DNA of 64,000 nt from Isoetes taiwanensis (GCA_021234155.1 JAJEKV010000017.1:1169467-1233466), one strand, 5' to 3'; shown: positions 44,650 through 56,733, counted from the first letter of the stretch. The notes: a model not told the origin generated them from the sequence alone. Numbers and translations are program-made.

Positions 44650-44810
44650 TAGTTTTGTTGACAGTGGGATTTGAACTCAGAGTAGTTTTAATTTTTTTAT
44701 TGAGAATTGTTTAAAACCCACGCCAAAATTTTGTATTGAGAATTGTTTAAAATGGTTTTGTTGACCGTTGGATTTCAACCCACTCCAAACCCACGCCCGT
44801 TCTGGCTCAA
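44650..44810 (-). repeat. Degenerate copies of the tRNA-Leu 3' half
   Basis: GTTGACAGTGGGATTTGAAC (about 44657) and GTTGACCGTTGGATTTCAAC (about 44758) equal the complement of the tRNA-Leu T arm and acceptor 3' strand. A CCCACGCC scrap lies at about 44716. Each is preceded by AAAATRGTTTT, the same flank as the true gene, so the repeated unit includes the gene's 3' flank. Confidence 0.7.
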
Positions 44811-44874
44811 AAAGTTATATTGAGAATGGATTCAAAATAGCTCAAAATATTGAGAATGGGTTCAAAATAGCTTT

Positions 44875-44881
44875 GTTGACA

Positions 44882-44914
<33 letters not shown>

Positions 44915-44954
44915 ACCTTAATCTGGCGCCTTAGACCAACTCGGCCATATCAAC
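44875..44954 (-). tRNA. tRNA-Leu(AAG)
   Basis: 80-nt class II tRNA on the minus strand. The acceptor stem pairs GTTGATA with TGTCAAC (one G-U). The D arm contains GGCCGAGTTGGTCTAAGGC. The anticodon stem CCAGA/TCTGG encloses the loop TTAAGGT, giving anticodon AAG. A variable arm TCCGAAAGG follows, and the T arm is GTGGG-TTCAAAT-CCCAC. A and B boxes are intact. A pol III terminator TTTT lies 7 nt downstream (44864-44867 as AAAA). No intron and no encoded CCA, as expected for a nuclear gene. Confidence 0.95.
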
Positions 44955-45155
44955 ATAACTGATAAGTATTCGTAAATTATATTGTATAAATATATCTCTT
45001 TCTTTCAACGAGCCCAAACGAGCCCATCCAGGTCTGACATTACGCATGAATATTAGAGAAATAAATTGTATGGCAAATTGCTAGACGAATGTTACTTTTC
45101 TTTTGGTTTGTAGTCTTAATAATCATTATACTTCGGCAAAGAAGTGTACAGATTT
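44955..45155. other. Spacer between tRNA and ribokinase
   Basis: Holds the 3'UTR of the ribokinase gene on its right side. CAACGAGCCC / AACGAGCCC is a short direct repeat near 45008. Confidence 0.4.
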
Positions 45156-46890
45156 CTAAGATGCAGGAGGAAATTCTTGGAGCAACTGCAGCACTGATTC
45201 TCGATCTGGCATACTAGGAATGGCACCCTTTGTTCTTATACACAATGACGCTGCAGCAGCTGTGAAGAATAAATGTTTCATAGCATCAGTAGGTGACTGA
45301 AATAGTTATGTTCAAAGACCTAGAGGAGAAAGTACCTGCAAATTTTAATGCGGATGAGCATTCCTGCCCTTGCAAAATAGCCACTGCATAAGCAGCAGTA
45401 AATGTATCACCAGCACCAGTTGTGTCAACAACACTTGGGGCAAGAATAGCAGGCTGTAATATTGCAGTCTCCCCTTTGTGCAGAAACAAAGCTCCTTGCT
45501 CTCCTAGCTTCACCAATACCTGTGATACACCCTGTAATGCGATACGTACATAATATATATAAGTATGGCGACATATGAAGTGTTAGAATAAGTGATCAGA
45601 TATGGTTACATATGAAGTGTTATAGGATAAGTGGTAAGTACCATTTCCAAGCATCTTTCTGCTGCATAAATGACCTGTTCTATTGAACTTGTTGGCATTC
45701 CTGTTAATCTTGCTAGCTCTGTTTCATTTGGACTTAACACAGTAATTAACCTCAATAGTTCTTCAGGAATGGCAGCATCTACACCACCAACATCCATTAT
45801 AACTGGGACATCTGCATTCCTAGCAATCTGCACAGCATGCCTGATGATGACATTAAAAGGTCTTCTGACACTGAACTATCAGATGTTGATGAGTTGATAA
45901 TATGTCTCAGAATGCAGTTTATTACTAACAATCTAAGATCCATGTTGCATGCTGAAAACAAAGTATATATGCATCAGCAACATGTATTATCATACCATAG
46001 CAGCTTGAATGTTAACTTCATCTGGAATCTCTCGCTGTAAAAGCACAGCACCAGCACGCTGCAGCAATGTTTGTGCAGCATTTGAAAACCATTTTCCCCC
46101 TTCCCCTTGTTCCCAAGCAGTATTTGCTCCGCCCATTATGATAATAGAGTTTTTTCCTTGAGGTTGTAGCATGACAATCGCATGACCCGTAGGGCCAGAG
46201 ACAGTATTCAGACAATCCAGTATAACTCCAGATGAGGACAAGGCATCTTTCACAAGGCCGGCATGACCGTCTGTACCTACCTGTATGGAACTAAAAAAAC
46301 CCTTCTCAGAAATGCCGTTCCCTTCCAATGGAATTAGACGAACGAATCCAAGCATTCTTCTACATAACTAATAACAGAATGCTTACATACCGGAAATGAA
46401 TATTAAGCTCCATAACTAGTTTCAATGCTAAAAAGGGCTGATAATTAGAATTTTTTACACATAAACATAGAACTGATAAAATCGAGCCTTAACAGCATTA
46501 AAATCTAAGATGGAAATTCGACCAGGCTAATTAGTATCGTAAACTCGGTCAGCCATGACCAAAATGCGATGATCCACCTTATAATTCGACCCAAAACATT
46601 CTTCACGAAATGAGCAGAAATTCAAGTATCAGAAAGAAGAAAATAACCTGGCCAATGAAGTAAGTAGGATAGCCAAGGCGAGCAGCACATGCAGCTTGAT
46701 TTGCACCCTTGCCTCCCGGAAGAGTCTGGCCGCTTTTAGCTGAAATTGTCTCGCCCTCCTTAGGAAGACGATCAATCTCCATGTATATATCCGCATTAAC
46801 AGATCCAACCACAACGAGCGGTGCCGTATCAGCTTCTACTGCCGGAGCCATAGCTACGCTTCGGCCTTCTCTGCTCACTGCTCCTATCAT
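45156..46890 (-). CDS. RBSK: Ribokinase (PfkB family), five exons
   Basis: Phosphorylates D-ribose to ribose-5-phosphate, recycling ribose from nucleoside breakdown; the plant enzyme is plastidial. Exons on the minus strand: 46890-46648, 46280-45996, 45827-45642, 45531-45336 and 45259-45156, all with GT/AG borders and consistent phase. The 337-residue product has the PfkB signatures: VVVGSVNADIYMEIDRLPKE and LPGGKGANQAACAARLG (ribose site), GPTGHAIVMLQPQGKNSIII, VPVIMDVGGVDAAIPEELL, TVLSPNETELARLTG, and the ATP site/catalytic motif VVDTTGAGDTFTAAYAVAIL (catalytic Asp in GAGD). It ends IPSMPDRESVLQLLQEFPPA. The ATG at 46890 is the first visible in frame; MAPAVEADTAPLV (46851) is an alternative. 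The N-terminal extension is short, so a plastid transit peptide may be partly missing or encoded upstream. No disabling change is seen. Confidence 0.92.
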
Positions 46891-47855
46891 ATTGACACCG
46901 TATGAATACGGGAATGTATTGTATTCGTCTATGTACCATATCCGGATTGTAGGTGGCGTCGTTAGGGAACCTTTACAGGAGGGATTATGAGGCCGCCCCA
47001 CCAGAAGGTTTGCTGTAGATGTTTATAAGATTTTGGCCAAAGGTTGGGTTTGGCGATTGGCTGGGTTTTTTTTTAAGTGGGTTTTATTCTAGTGGTTCGA
47101 TTTTGGCTATTTTCTTAGTTTCCTTCCTATGATCTCGCGGGACAGGGGCCGGATTCATGGATCTGGAAGTGGGCTGCCCGGCCGAGTTTCTTGGAGTTGG
47201 TCGGGTTGCTTCTAGTTTTGTGCACGGCTCCATCTGCTTTAGAGGGCATCTGATCTACGGTTGCATCTGGGTCTTGCATTGAAAGTTGTTTCCTTTTTAT
47301 GAGGACCGATTCATGCAAATCTTGGGGAACACCCACAAATAAGCTTCGTCGCTTTCGGAGTTCTGCTCATATCCGGAAGCGGTCGCATGATCTTCGCAGC
47401 AAAGCGACGCCCTTATCTTCCTCGCTTGACGATCTTCTGCTATCTCTGCAGAGCTGCCTCTTTAGCAATCTTAGAAACTATCTTGATTTGCGCTTAGCGA
47501 TCTTACGCTTAGCGGCGATATGCTTGCCTCTTTAGCTCTTTTGGCTCTCGCTAGCGGCCCGATGCACACTGTTAAATTTGGGATGCATGTGCTGCCCTCA
47601 CCGGAGCTTATCAGGTTCAGGCTTGAACGAACCACCGAAATGCGCATCTATTTGCACATTTTGGTGTATCCAATATTTATACATCATAATTCAATGGTTT
47701 AACAATGGTTCGAACTTAAAAAAAAAAAATACAAAAGGTTACACTTAGCGATGAGGCGGATGAGGCAGTGCACGAGCAAAGGCGACGGCGCGCAAGCGGC
47801 AGAGCTGCGAGCGCTCCGCTGAGTCTAAGCTAGCGCCGCCGAGGAATATTTTGAG
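46891..47855. other. Ribokinase upstream region
   Basis: Presumed promoter and 5' leader of ribokinase (minus strand) at the left. Further right is GC-richer sequence with CTTAGCG/CGCTTAGCG words near 47490-47515 and a CG-rich patch at 47750-47840. No gene recognised. Confidence 0.35.
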
Positions 47856-47856
47856 G

Positions 47857-47998
47857 CGTAATGTTCGAGCAGAGGCTATTTCGCCTAATTACAGACCCAG
47901 ATTATCTCTGATAATGGCCTCCTCTCTTGGTCTCTATAAAATTGCGCTATTTGCTTCCGCTCCAGTAAGCTAAATAGCCTCTGCCCCGAAACATTACG
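47857..47998. mobile_element. Foldback element 1
   Basis: Left arm 47857-47885 (CGTAATGTTCGAGCAGAGGC then TATTTCGCC) is complementary to the right arm 47969-47998 (GCTAAATAGCCTCTGCCCCG then AAACATTACG). The loop is about 83 bp. No coding sequence. Confidence 0.7.
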
Positions 47999-48004
47999 TT
48001 AGAG

Positions 48005-48088
48005 AATGTACCAGGGCAGGCAATTTCGCCTGGCTCGGACGGGCGAGCCAAGCCCTTACCAGACGAAATTGCATGCCCCGGCACATTA
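48005..48088. mobile_element. Foldback element 2
   Basis: Left arm 48005-48033 (AATGTACCAGGGCAGGCAAT then TTCGCCTGG) is complementary to 48059-48088 (CCAGACGAAATTGCATGCCC then CGGCACATTA). It starts 6 bp after foldback 1, and its arm resembles that of foldback 1 (AATGT...GGGCA/GAGCA-GGC-ATTTCGCC). Confidence 0.7.
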
Positions 48089-48589
48089 CCTATATCATAA
48101 TTTTCGAGGGGTGGAGTTTTCCTTCTGTAATCAATTGGAGGCTTAAGTTTCCCGTAACTCCATGCCACGTGGCATTTGTTCTTCCACTTGGAGTAAAATC
48201 CATGGTTCCATACCAGATTGTTCTGCAAGAGAGAGGTCTCTTGCCTATCTAGAGGGCTGCAATCGATCGCCACATCATCTACTTTCAGAAGGTAGTTCGT
48301 ATGGGCAATACTTGTCTCCCCAACCTTGCTTACATTGTGGCAATGGGTCTGCAACACCTCAAAATCGGTGGGAAGAAAAAAAGAGCTTAGCGGTTCTACA
48401 ATGGAATGTGGAGGAGCGCAGGTGCATACAGGTATAGGTATGGGCAGAAGATGATCACCATAACTTGAGGCAGTGCCTTGATGCTTGCTTCCTCAACAAG
48501 CTTTGAGATGCAGGTGCCCTGGAACAGGTCAAGTCAGCGAACTACCAGCATCGGGTTAATCCCATGCTTAAACGAGGTCCACAACCCTC
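48089..48589. other. No recognisable feature
   Basis: No assigned element. The minus-strand phrase VWNHGFYSKWKNKCHVAWSY (about 48230) looks protein-like but is unassigned. Confidence 0.3.
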
Positions 48590-48870
48590 ATCCGTACATA
48601 TCTGCCCATGAAGAAGTGCAGACTCATCGCTTCAATTTGCATAGGTGCACATCGCCTCAGAATGGAGACAAGCAGACGGATAGGGGAGCGCGCGAGGATA
48701 GGATTTGTCCATGCTGCCAACTGGAAGTCGTGACGGATGCGTGCCATACTCTTCAGAATTGTACGACATTTGACCATATCTGAACACGCTATGCTGAGTG
48801 GGTCCTGCGTAACCAGCTGTTGCATGTGATGTGGAGCACGCTTCAGTGCAGTTACTGGGATCATATATTC
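48590..48870 (+). mobile_element. LINE C-terminal fragment
   Basis: CRLIASICIGAHRLRMETSR in one frame and DRICPCCQLEVVTDACHTLQ with NCTTFDHI in another together form the C-terminal zinc-binding region of a LINE, matching MGVWIGEPCQDRLCQCYQMEVVKDEYH in the 10.9-12 kb element. One frameshift and a stop; no tail seen. Confidence 0.6.
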
Positions 48871-49369
48871 AGAAGATAATGGATAATCATAACATAGCGT
48901 CCACAGCCAGATGGGCTCTTGTGCACAGGTCGCATTTGTTGAGATTTATAGGATTCTAACTAGCAACATCTATAATCTTACTAGCTTTTAGGTCTCTATA
49001 CTCTTGCACAACTTGTGGGCTCCTATGGTTTTCTTCCCTTTTTCAAAATGGTCACATATCACACGCGTTATTGTAGATTGAATAGAATTGGTGTGAACCA
49101 CATATGTTTTGAAAGCGTCAATTGAGAACTTGATTTTGAAGTTTTGTATCAAATGTGAACTTGAAACTTTCAAAAGTTGTCAATCAAAAACTTTTTATAT
49201 TTTTTATTTGATGCTGAGAATGAAATAATAGCATATATTATACTAGAAGAATAGATGAACTGCTATTCAAGGGTATATCCATTGTAGGTACTCCAGCCAT
49301 TTGCTTAGTAGAAATATTACAGATTGCGATCTAGATCTTATTATAGAGTGTGATGTTTTCTTGGTTAAA
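48871..49369. other. No recognisable feature
   Basis: AT-rich sequence to the truncated end of the Gypsy integrase. The expected 3' LTR of that element was not found here. Confidence 0.4.
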
Positions 49370-49374
49370 AGGAC

Positions 49375-49770
49375 TTAAACCCGAAACTGAGTCTGCATAT
49401 CGGCATCCAATTGTTGGGATACTTCTACCTTGGACACCACTGTGGCTCTAGATATACCATGAAGCCTAAAGATTTCTTTTGTGAACAACAACGTGGTATC
49501 TAAGGCAGTATCCGGGCTACATGGCAAAAAGTGTACTACCACTGGCGCATCATGACCTTTGTTGTTCTCAGGAGTCTCACTATGAAATCCATGATTATGG
49601 CCTCCCACTTGGCATCTGGAACGTTCAAGGGGTCTAACTTTCCTAGAATCCGAAGCCGGATATAGTTGGCGATGTCTTTCTTCATGCCTGGCCAAAAATG
49701 AATGTTTATAATTTTGAAGTAGGTTTTCATGAATCTAGCGTGGCAGGTGATTGGGATATCATGCATATCA
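49375..49770 (-). pseudogene. Gypsy integrase
   Basis: ITCHARFMKTYFKIINIHFW followed by PGMKKDIANYI is the zinc-binding HHCC neighbourhood and the WPGMKKDI block. PLNVPDAKWEAIIMDFIV precedes the first catalytic Asp region. The frame then shifts to VVVHFLPCSP, DTTLLFTKEIFRLHGISRAT, the stretch before the second Asp. The remainder of the core is missing. Confidence 0.7.
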
Positions 49771-50249
49771 TGAAGAATTAATTTTCTTACTCTTGATGCG
49801 CCTGGTACACAAAATTTAACGTTAAGTATAAGGGCGTATCCTTCTTTTTATTTATCTTTCCCCGCGTTCTTGGAAAGACTAGCCCACACATTTTAGAATT
49901 CTTTACTTGTGATGCTAATGCTTCTTCTATTTTTTTTGCTGAAATCACTTGCCCAAGTCAAAGTCGCATTGCAATGAACTCATACCATACGAGGATAACA
50001 AGATAGGCTACCCCCAACCACATCTCACTTATCTGGCAGGTAATTTCGAAGTCATATTCTTTGAGGAATTCCATCCAACATCTTTGCCTCAAGTTGAGGT
50101 GTGGTTATGTGAAGATGTATTGAGATCAGTATCTAACTAAAATTTTCTTCCAAGAAAATAATGTATCCATATTCTCAAAGCACGAGGACTCCTCTGTTCC
50201 GATCTTACTTGCATCTATCGCCACGAACATATCCTTATTTAGATCGGGT

Positions 50250-51370
50250 AAGATAAGCAAATGAAATATGCACTCTCTCTTCCCAATGCTTTATCCAACC
50301 CTTACTTCTCATTCTTTATGAGGTCTACAGTGGGAGCTGCCCAGTTATGATGAAGTCCTTAATGAACTTTCTATAATACCCGACTAGATTGAGAAAGCTC
50401 CTTACTTCATAAACTTTCTTATGAACTAGCCATTCTATAATGACTTCGATCTTTATTGGATCGGTAGGGATATCCTCCATGAACACTATGTGACCCAAAT
50501 ACTCGACTTTGCTAGTTGAAAAGTGGCACTTTAATAACTTGGCATAGAGCCGATGCCATGAGCTCCTGCAAGATTCTTCTCAAGTGCCTCCAATATGATC
50601 CTCCAAAGATTTGTTGTATACTAAAATGTCATCAAAGAATACGATAACAAACTCATCCAAGAACTCTCTAAACACATCATTCATTAGGCGTGTAAATGTC
50701 GCCGGCACATTAAATAAGTCAAAGAGCATAAATGTAAACTCATAATGGATGTACCATATTCTAAAGGCGATCTTATTGGTGTATTCTTCTTTAATCCTCA
50801 TCTGATGATATCCCGACCGTAAGTCAATTTTGGAGAGTTACTTGGCTCCATGCAGCTGATTCATTAAGTCATATGCCCTTTGTATAATACATACTTATTC
50901 TTGACCTCTATTGTTTAAGCTGATGATAATCTCTACACATTCTTAGACTCTCATCCTTCTTTACGAAGGGTATGGGTGTCCCAAAGGATGATACACTTGG
51001 CCATATAAAGTCGAGCTCTAGCAATTTTTTTAGCGGCTTTTTAAGTTCTGCTAGCCCCAGGATGCTCATCCTATAAGGAGCTTTGCTTGAGGGCGTTGCA
51101 TCAGTGCAAGGGTAATCTTGCATTTGACACCTCTATGGGGGGGGAGCTCTCAGATTTCATCCAAAAAATATGATAAAAGTTTTTTATCAACTTGGCAATT
51201 GCCATAGGTAACTTGCTAAGACTAGGGTTTTCCGTTTTCTGCATGATGTCCAGACCAACGACTAGCTTAAAGATATATGCGACCTCGTCTCTCTTACTGC
51301 ACTTACCTAGCTTTTTGGCCAATATGCACTGTATGACCACAATAACTTCCTTACTTTTTATCATAAAATG
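50250..51370 (-). pseudogene. Gypsy reverse transcriptase
   Basis: Blocks in order: [20 protein letters not shown] then [20 protein letters not shown] and [15 protein letters not shown]; the YxxDD box as FVIVFFDDILVYNKSLEDHI; and the thumb/connection LLKCHFSTSKVEYLGHIV with RSFLNLVGYYRKFIKDF. Upstream is the linker DLIVGMEW (protease end, about 51455). Stops and frameshifts separate these pieces. Confidence 0.8.
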
Positions 51371-51745
51371 CTTACTATTCGGAGCTTAAATAGACACTTC
51401 TTGCTTATTGCAATCAATATTGCCTTAGCCGTTCTCATTACTCCATGCCTACTATCAGGTCATATTTGCCAATATTCATATGCCAATCTTTGTTCTACAG
51501 AGAGTAATATCGAAGCTAACTCTCCTACCTTTGTTTTTGTGAATTCTCCACTTGCTATCACTATTGGTCTAGGCTTAGATTTGAGAGTCTTGCTCTTGTT
51601 CGCCATTCTAAAAGATGCAAAGTTATGGGTACTTTCTTGTATCTATCAAACTTTTCCTCCGAGAAAATGATAGTGCATTGACTCTCAACATTTTTTGTCT
51701 AAAATGCGATAAATATTTTACACCCACACTCAATGTAGTCTTTGG

Positions 51746-51899
51746 CTTCTTCTTCTTCTTCTTCTTCTTCTTCTTCTTCTTCTTCTTCTTCTTCTTCTTC
51801 TTCTTCTTCTTCTTCTTCTTCTTCTTCTTCTTCTTCTTCTTCTTCTTCTTCTTCTTCTTCTTCTTCTTCTTCTTCTTCTTCTTCTTCTTCTTCTTCTTC
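51746..51899. repeat. (CTT)n/(AAG)n microsatellite, 154 bp
   Basis: About 51 uninterrupted TTC units, immediately upstream of the protease region of the Gypsy element. All frames through it (poly-Ser, poly-Phe, poly-Lys) are artefacts of the repeat. Confidence 0.95.
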
Positions 51900-51949
51900 G
51901 TCGTCGATGATGTTCTCACAAAGACTACGTACAATTAAAGTTTAAAAAA

Positions 51950-54780
51950 ACAATTAAAAGACTTCGTTCAAAGTGAGCACATATTTCCCAATATCTACCC
52001 TGGGTTTTTAAGCCAGGCCACATCAGGTACTCCTACTCCCATGCATAAGTAATAAATCAAAAGGAATCTATTTTCTCAAGTTTGCAACATACTCATATAT
52101 TCATATCAATGTACAATTCCATAATGTAGAGTCACCATGCACGTAACTTTAAAAAGTGTGAATTTTCCACTATGTTCATATTTCACAAGGTCACAAGTTG
52201 AGTATAACATTCAGCTTTTAAAGTATCACAGTTTTAAACATGTAGATTTTTTAAAAATTAACCATCTCAAAATTTTAAAGTGTTACTAAGTGTTGAACCA
52301 TTTGGCATAGTTTCAAAGTCTTAACGACCAACCTTCTATAAAATATAACCAGTGTATAATCGTGTGTCTTTTGCTGGCTATGGATTTTGTACACATCAGA
52401 ATTTAGATAGATCTCACCAAACGTATCAGGAGATTTGAATTTGTTGAGCATATTTTTGTAGTTGTATCTTCCATTGCAGTAGCCTTCAAGCATGTAGTTG
52501 CCTTCAAGCTGCCACCTTGTAACTTTGAAAGAACAGGAGATAGAGTCTCCCATTTTTGCACCCAAACAGACCAATATTAGCATACAAAATGGTAATAAGG
52601 AAAGGGGCGTCAGGTAAGCAGTGAGACACTATGGCTCTTCGCCCTTCACCTATTCTAATCCAAAGTAGAATGGTGTAATTTAAGCAAATGGAGCTCATAT
52701 AATCATTACAAGTAGGAGATTGTATCCAAATACAATAAATGCTAATGTATGGCAGCCTACCCCAGCCATATACTGCTGTCACATCTTTAGAATCTTAAAA
52801 GCAAAGCCTTGTGAACAATTAATTGCATATAACCATAAGAATAGCAATTCTCTATTCTTGGCGTTATTTTTTCAAGTATCAGAATATTCAGGCAGTACAT
52901 AAGCCTGTAAGCATGTGCTCCTAAGATTAGCAAATTAGCAGCCAAAAAGGAAAACCGTCATTCATATCAGACATCATATGCCTATGAATATGTGTCATGT
53001 CATGTCATGTCATGCAAAGCCACCCTTAATATTTAAAGGTTAGCATAAATAAGACAAATTTTAAGAGCTGTCAGAACATATACAACTCTATGATAGCATA
53101 GCAGACTGCAAAACTAGCACCTAGCACAACTACAAAGCACATATCCACAACGTATCAGCCCCAAGCAATTATCCGCACATGCATAACTCTATTTGCAAAA
53201 AGCAGGCACCTCAGCACTACCAAACTTGCTGGAAGCATGCACAGCTAGCAAATCACCAGTCTAAACATATGCAGCACCTAAACTTGGCAATCTATCCAAA
53301 CAAGCATACTGACCAGCACACCCTTACCTATATTCAAGAATAGCAAAAGAAGCAGCCAGATCTAGGAATACATGCATGACACATAGACTATCTAAGAAAA
53401 CCAACCAACTAGCCTAGCTATATGCATCTATATGACATAACCGTGCTCCTAGCAACTGTCCTGTAACAGATCACAACAGGCCAGTCAATGCTTTAAGTGT
53501 TTCTCTTAACTAGCAGCATGTTTAGCGTAAAATCATGATATGCAAACGACCTTCCATTAGCCAGTAAAAGCTAGAACTGACAAAAGGTCATTTAGGCTTA
53601 TGCCCAAACAATTTGTACAGTAGATGCATTCACAACAGCCGATTCTAAGGCTAAGGGCATCTGGGTTATTTCAAGGCATACGCATCTTTGTGCAAAATAA
53701 AATCTTACAAATAAGAACCGTTATAGCATCAAAGAGGAACCTGAGTATTTTCGCTCCTAACTTTGCGCAATGCCCAATGCCGTCATTGTTTGCATCCATC
53801 GTATTTCTATTTTCCATGCTTCTGCAAAGCCTGACTTTGGGCGTACTCCAAGCTAGTTTTTGAAAAGACTTCGAGAAAAATCTCTGAGGCTCCATTAAGA
53901 ACTGTGACTCAGCTCCTCGGATCTCCACAACAGATCTGTGTAGAATTGCCAGATGCTGGAACACAGTAGCAGCTCAACAAATATTTAGAGCTCCCAAGCT
54001 CCACACTACATTGGTGTACATCTGCTGCTAGTTCAGAACAAAATCCAGATGCATACTATCCGGAAAGAAATCGGCTGCTCATCGTGCAAAATATGGCAGC
54101 ATGCATTCCATGTTTTATTGCATGAGAATGGCCGCTTTGGCCATGCCATATCCGGCTTCCTGTTTACCATTTCGGAAAAACCTTTACAATATCTATAAGC
54201 TCTATTTTTATTTTCAAAGATCACCCATCTACAATAGGATCAATATCAAAGCGCATCGCCAGGCTCCATCTATATCGGCCAAGGAATATGAGCTCCTATT
54301 TGCCACACCACAAAAGGCTTTTGCAAACCCTAATAGGTAAGAAAGTCTTTATCCATAGGTTAAAAATATTCTATCAAATCCAAGGCACGTAGAGAATTCT
54401 TTATCCTTAGGTTTCTGTATAAAAGTTTTACTTTTTACCCATGTGGGTCCTTAAACAACTATTATTTTATTGTGCATATAATATACGCTTCCCATAGCTT
54501 CAATAGTTAAATAGGTGCCATCACCTTTAAATAATAATAATAAAGGTCCCCTCATCTTTAAAGAGTGGTCCCATCATCATTAAATAACATAGGTCCACAT
54601 AGGTCCAAACATGTAAAGGCAATAAATTTCCAAACCTAAGCTTTAAAAACGTGTCACCTTTCCAACATGTAAATATGGACAGTTTGCATTCTTGGCTACA
54701 TTTTTGTATCTTTACAAGTTTAAGCACATCTTTGCCAAAAATTCAGATATGAGAGCTCTTCCCTTACAGTTCATTATAAA
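51950..54780. other. Unassigned sequence inside the Gypsy interval
   Basis: No conserved protein blocks. (TGTCA)n occurs at 52994-53015. This may be diverged gag or inserted sequence. Confidence 0.35.
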
Positions 54781-54859
54781 TTTTGAAGAAAACTTTTCTT
54801 CTTCTTCTTCTTATTCTTCGATTCGGTTATTTTCTTATATCCAGTTTTAAGAGAAGCAT

Positions 54860-55011
54860 CTTCTTCTTCTTCTTCTTCTTCTTCTTCTTCTTCTTCTTCT
54901 TCTTCTTCTTCTTCTTCTTCTTCTTCTTCTTCTTCTTCTTCTTCTTCTTCTTCTTCTTCTTCTTCTTCTTCTTCTTCTTCTTCTTCTTCTTCTTCTTCTT
55001 CTTCTTCTTCT
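54860..55011. repeat. (CTT)n/(AAG)n microsatellite, 152 bp
   Basis: About 50 TTC units, nearly the same length as the array at 51746. On the minus strand one frame gives poly-Glu following MMQAALTDLQGWDMPT. Confidence 0.95.
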
Positions 55012-56733
55012 GTTGGCATATCCCATCCTTGAAGGTCTGTTAGGGCTGCTTGCATCACGAACAGGCAGTCATATATCCGATGTCCTGGCTAGATGCACCA
55101 AAAACATAACATATTCTTAATGCATGCATCCCTCTTCTCGGGGAATTAGTGCCACCGGAGTGCCGCATTGGAGTATGCGGACCTGCTGTAACTGAATCCT
55201 TAAAAAATGCTTTCCTGGCAGGCTTTCCATGAAAATGTTCTGCTGGAGCTGAAGTTGGACGTTTAGGCCTGGGACTATATAACCCTATTGCCTTGCCTTT
55301 GTCAGAATTCATCTGATTCTATGCTGATATGCTAAGATGATATCGTTCTCGAAGCTCAAAGCTTTATCTTCTGCTTCAACTACAGTTCTTGGGTTGATTT
55401 TGCATACTATCTTCTTGAGGTTGTTCAATCCTTCAATATATCTACTGCTTTCCTTTTGCTAATTTATGATACATATAGTGCTATTATCTGAGCTACTACT
55501 GGGGCTGGAGCTGGAGCTAGAGTAAGTGATTTCTCGACTCTTCTTTTCCTCTTCTTAGCCTCAGGTGTTGTTGCTACTGGATGTGGTTCTCCTTCAAAGA
55601 GGTTAAGAACTGAAATACCAAATCAAAAAGTAAATTTGCTATTCAGGATCCTCTTCATGATAGCTCCAATACATCGTGTTCTCCTTTGCCATATGATGCG
55701 ATAAAAAACTTCCGTTGCATATTCATCCCATTAAACTTATACAACCTACATGAGTAGAAAGCTCTTGAAGGCTTGAATTGGAAGCACATTCATCAGACCA
55801 GAAAGCATGCTTTAAGAAAGTAATTTCCTTGCTGACCAAAAACGTGATGGTTAAACAGACAATGTTCCACAAACAAACTGTTATGTTTCCTTGATGTTTG
55901 AGATCTTACCATCTAAAGCATGTATGTGAATACTATGAATCAATATATAACATTGATCAATATGATAATGCATGCTCTAAACCTTCCCTTGAACCTTGAA
56001 AGAAAAGTTTTCGGCAAAATCTATAACAAAAACTAGAATAACTTTTAAAAAAAATTGGAGACACTCTTTGAATTGTTCTGCTTGCCATCTAATTGTGTAA
56101 TTATGTGAAATGAATGGCTTGATAATAGAATCAACATGCGAGATAAATTTTTTCAATAATTTGTTTTGTACACTAATGTCTATGGTCTTCTCTGCCAAAT
56201 TTCATCCTTACCCACAACCTTTTAAAAATCGCAAAGCAATTTGAAAACCTCCAAAAGCAATGTATAACAACTTAAAACTTGCTGAACCATTATAAACATG
56301 AAAGATAAAGGATAACACTGCCTTACTTTCTCAAAGTTCTTTTGCTTAATTTTCCAAAGAGCACACTTTTCCATCGAGCACCTTTTGAAATTTTTGAGAT
56401 CACGTGAAGTGTGACACATAGCTTTGTGCCAAGCCTCATTCTGCCTTCGGATTGACCATTGACCTCCATTAGTTCACTAAGCACTATTAAAAGTCTTTTT
56501 CTTTGCTTCACAGATATCTATACGAATACAAATTGAACACTTTGAACACTTGCACTTGCAATTTGGTCCAGAGTGTTTCCTAATTCTATTTAATGTTTTG
56601 TTTAAATATGATTCTTGTAAAGTTTTTTAATACTTCTAGCCCTTATGTGCAAGAGCAATTTTAAAGGTTCCATAAGACACTGCATCAATCTAATAATAAT
56701 ATTCTAAATCAAAAGTTCATGAAGAGACTAGAA
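55012..56733. other. Presumed Gypsy gag region, not recognisable
   Basis: The minus-strand frame 55312-55058 (SPRPKRPTSAPAEHFHGKPA) is basic and Pro-rich, as in many nucleocapsid-flanking regions, but has no intact CCHC knuckle. Frames at 56511-56222 are Lys-rich and unassigned. Confidence 0.3.

Noticed and set aside
44875-44954. The tRNA as a plastid or mitochondrial transfer
   Set aside because: It has the plant cytosolic Leu(AAG) sequence pattern, internal promoter boxes and a pol III terminator, with no organellar flanks.
46603-47001. Ribokinase start at 47001
   Set aside because: The triplet there is GTG, not ATG; the first in-frame ATG is at 46890.
51623-51945. Reading frames of more than 60 Ser, Phe or Lys residues
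   Set aside because: They are translations of the TTC microsatellite in its three phases.
54774-55058. A poly-Glu protein
   Set aside because: The Glu run is the (GAA)n array; the short unique ends show no recognisable domain.
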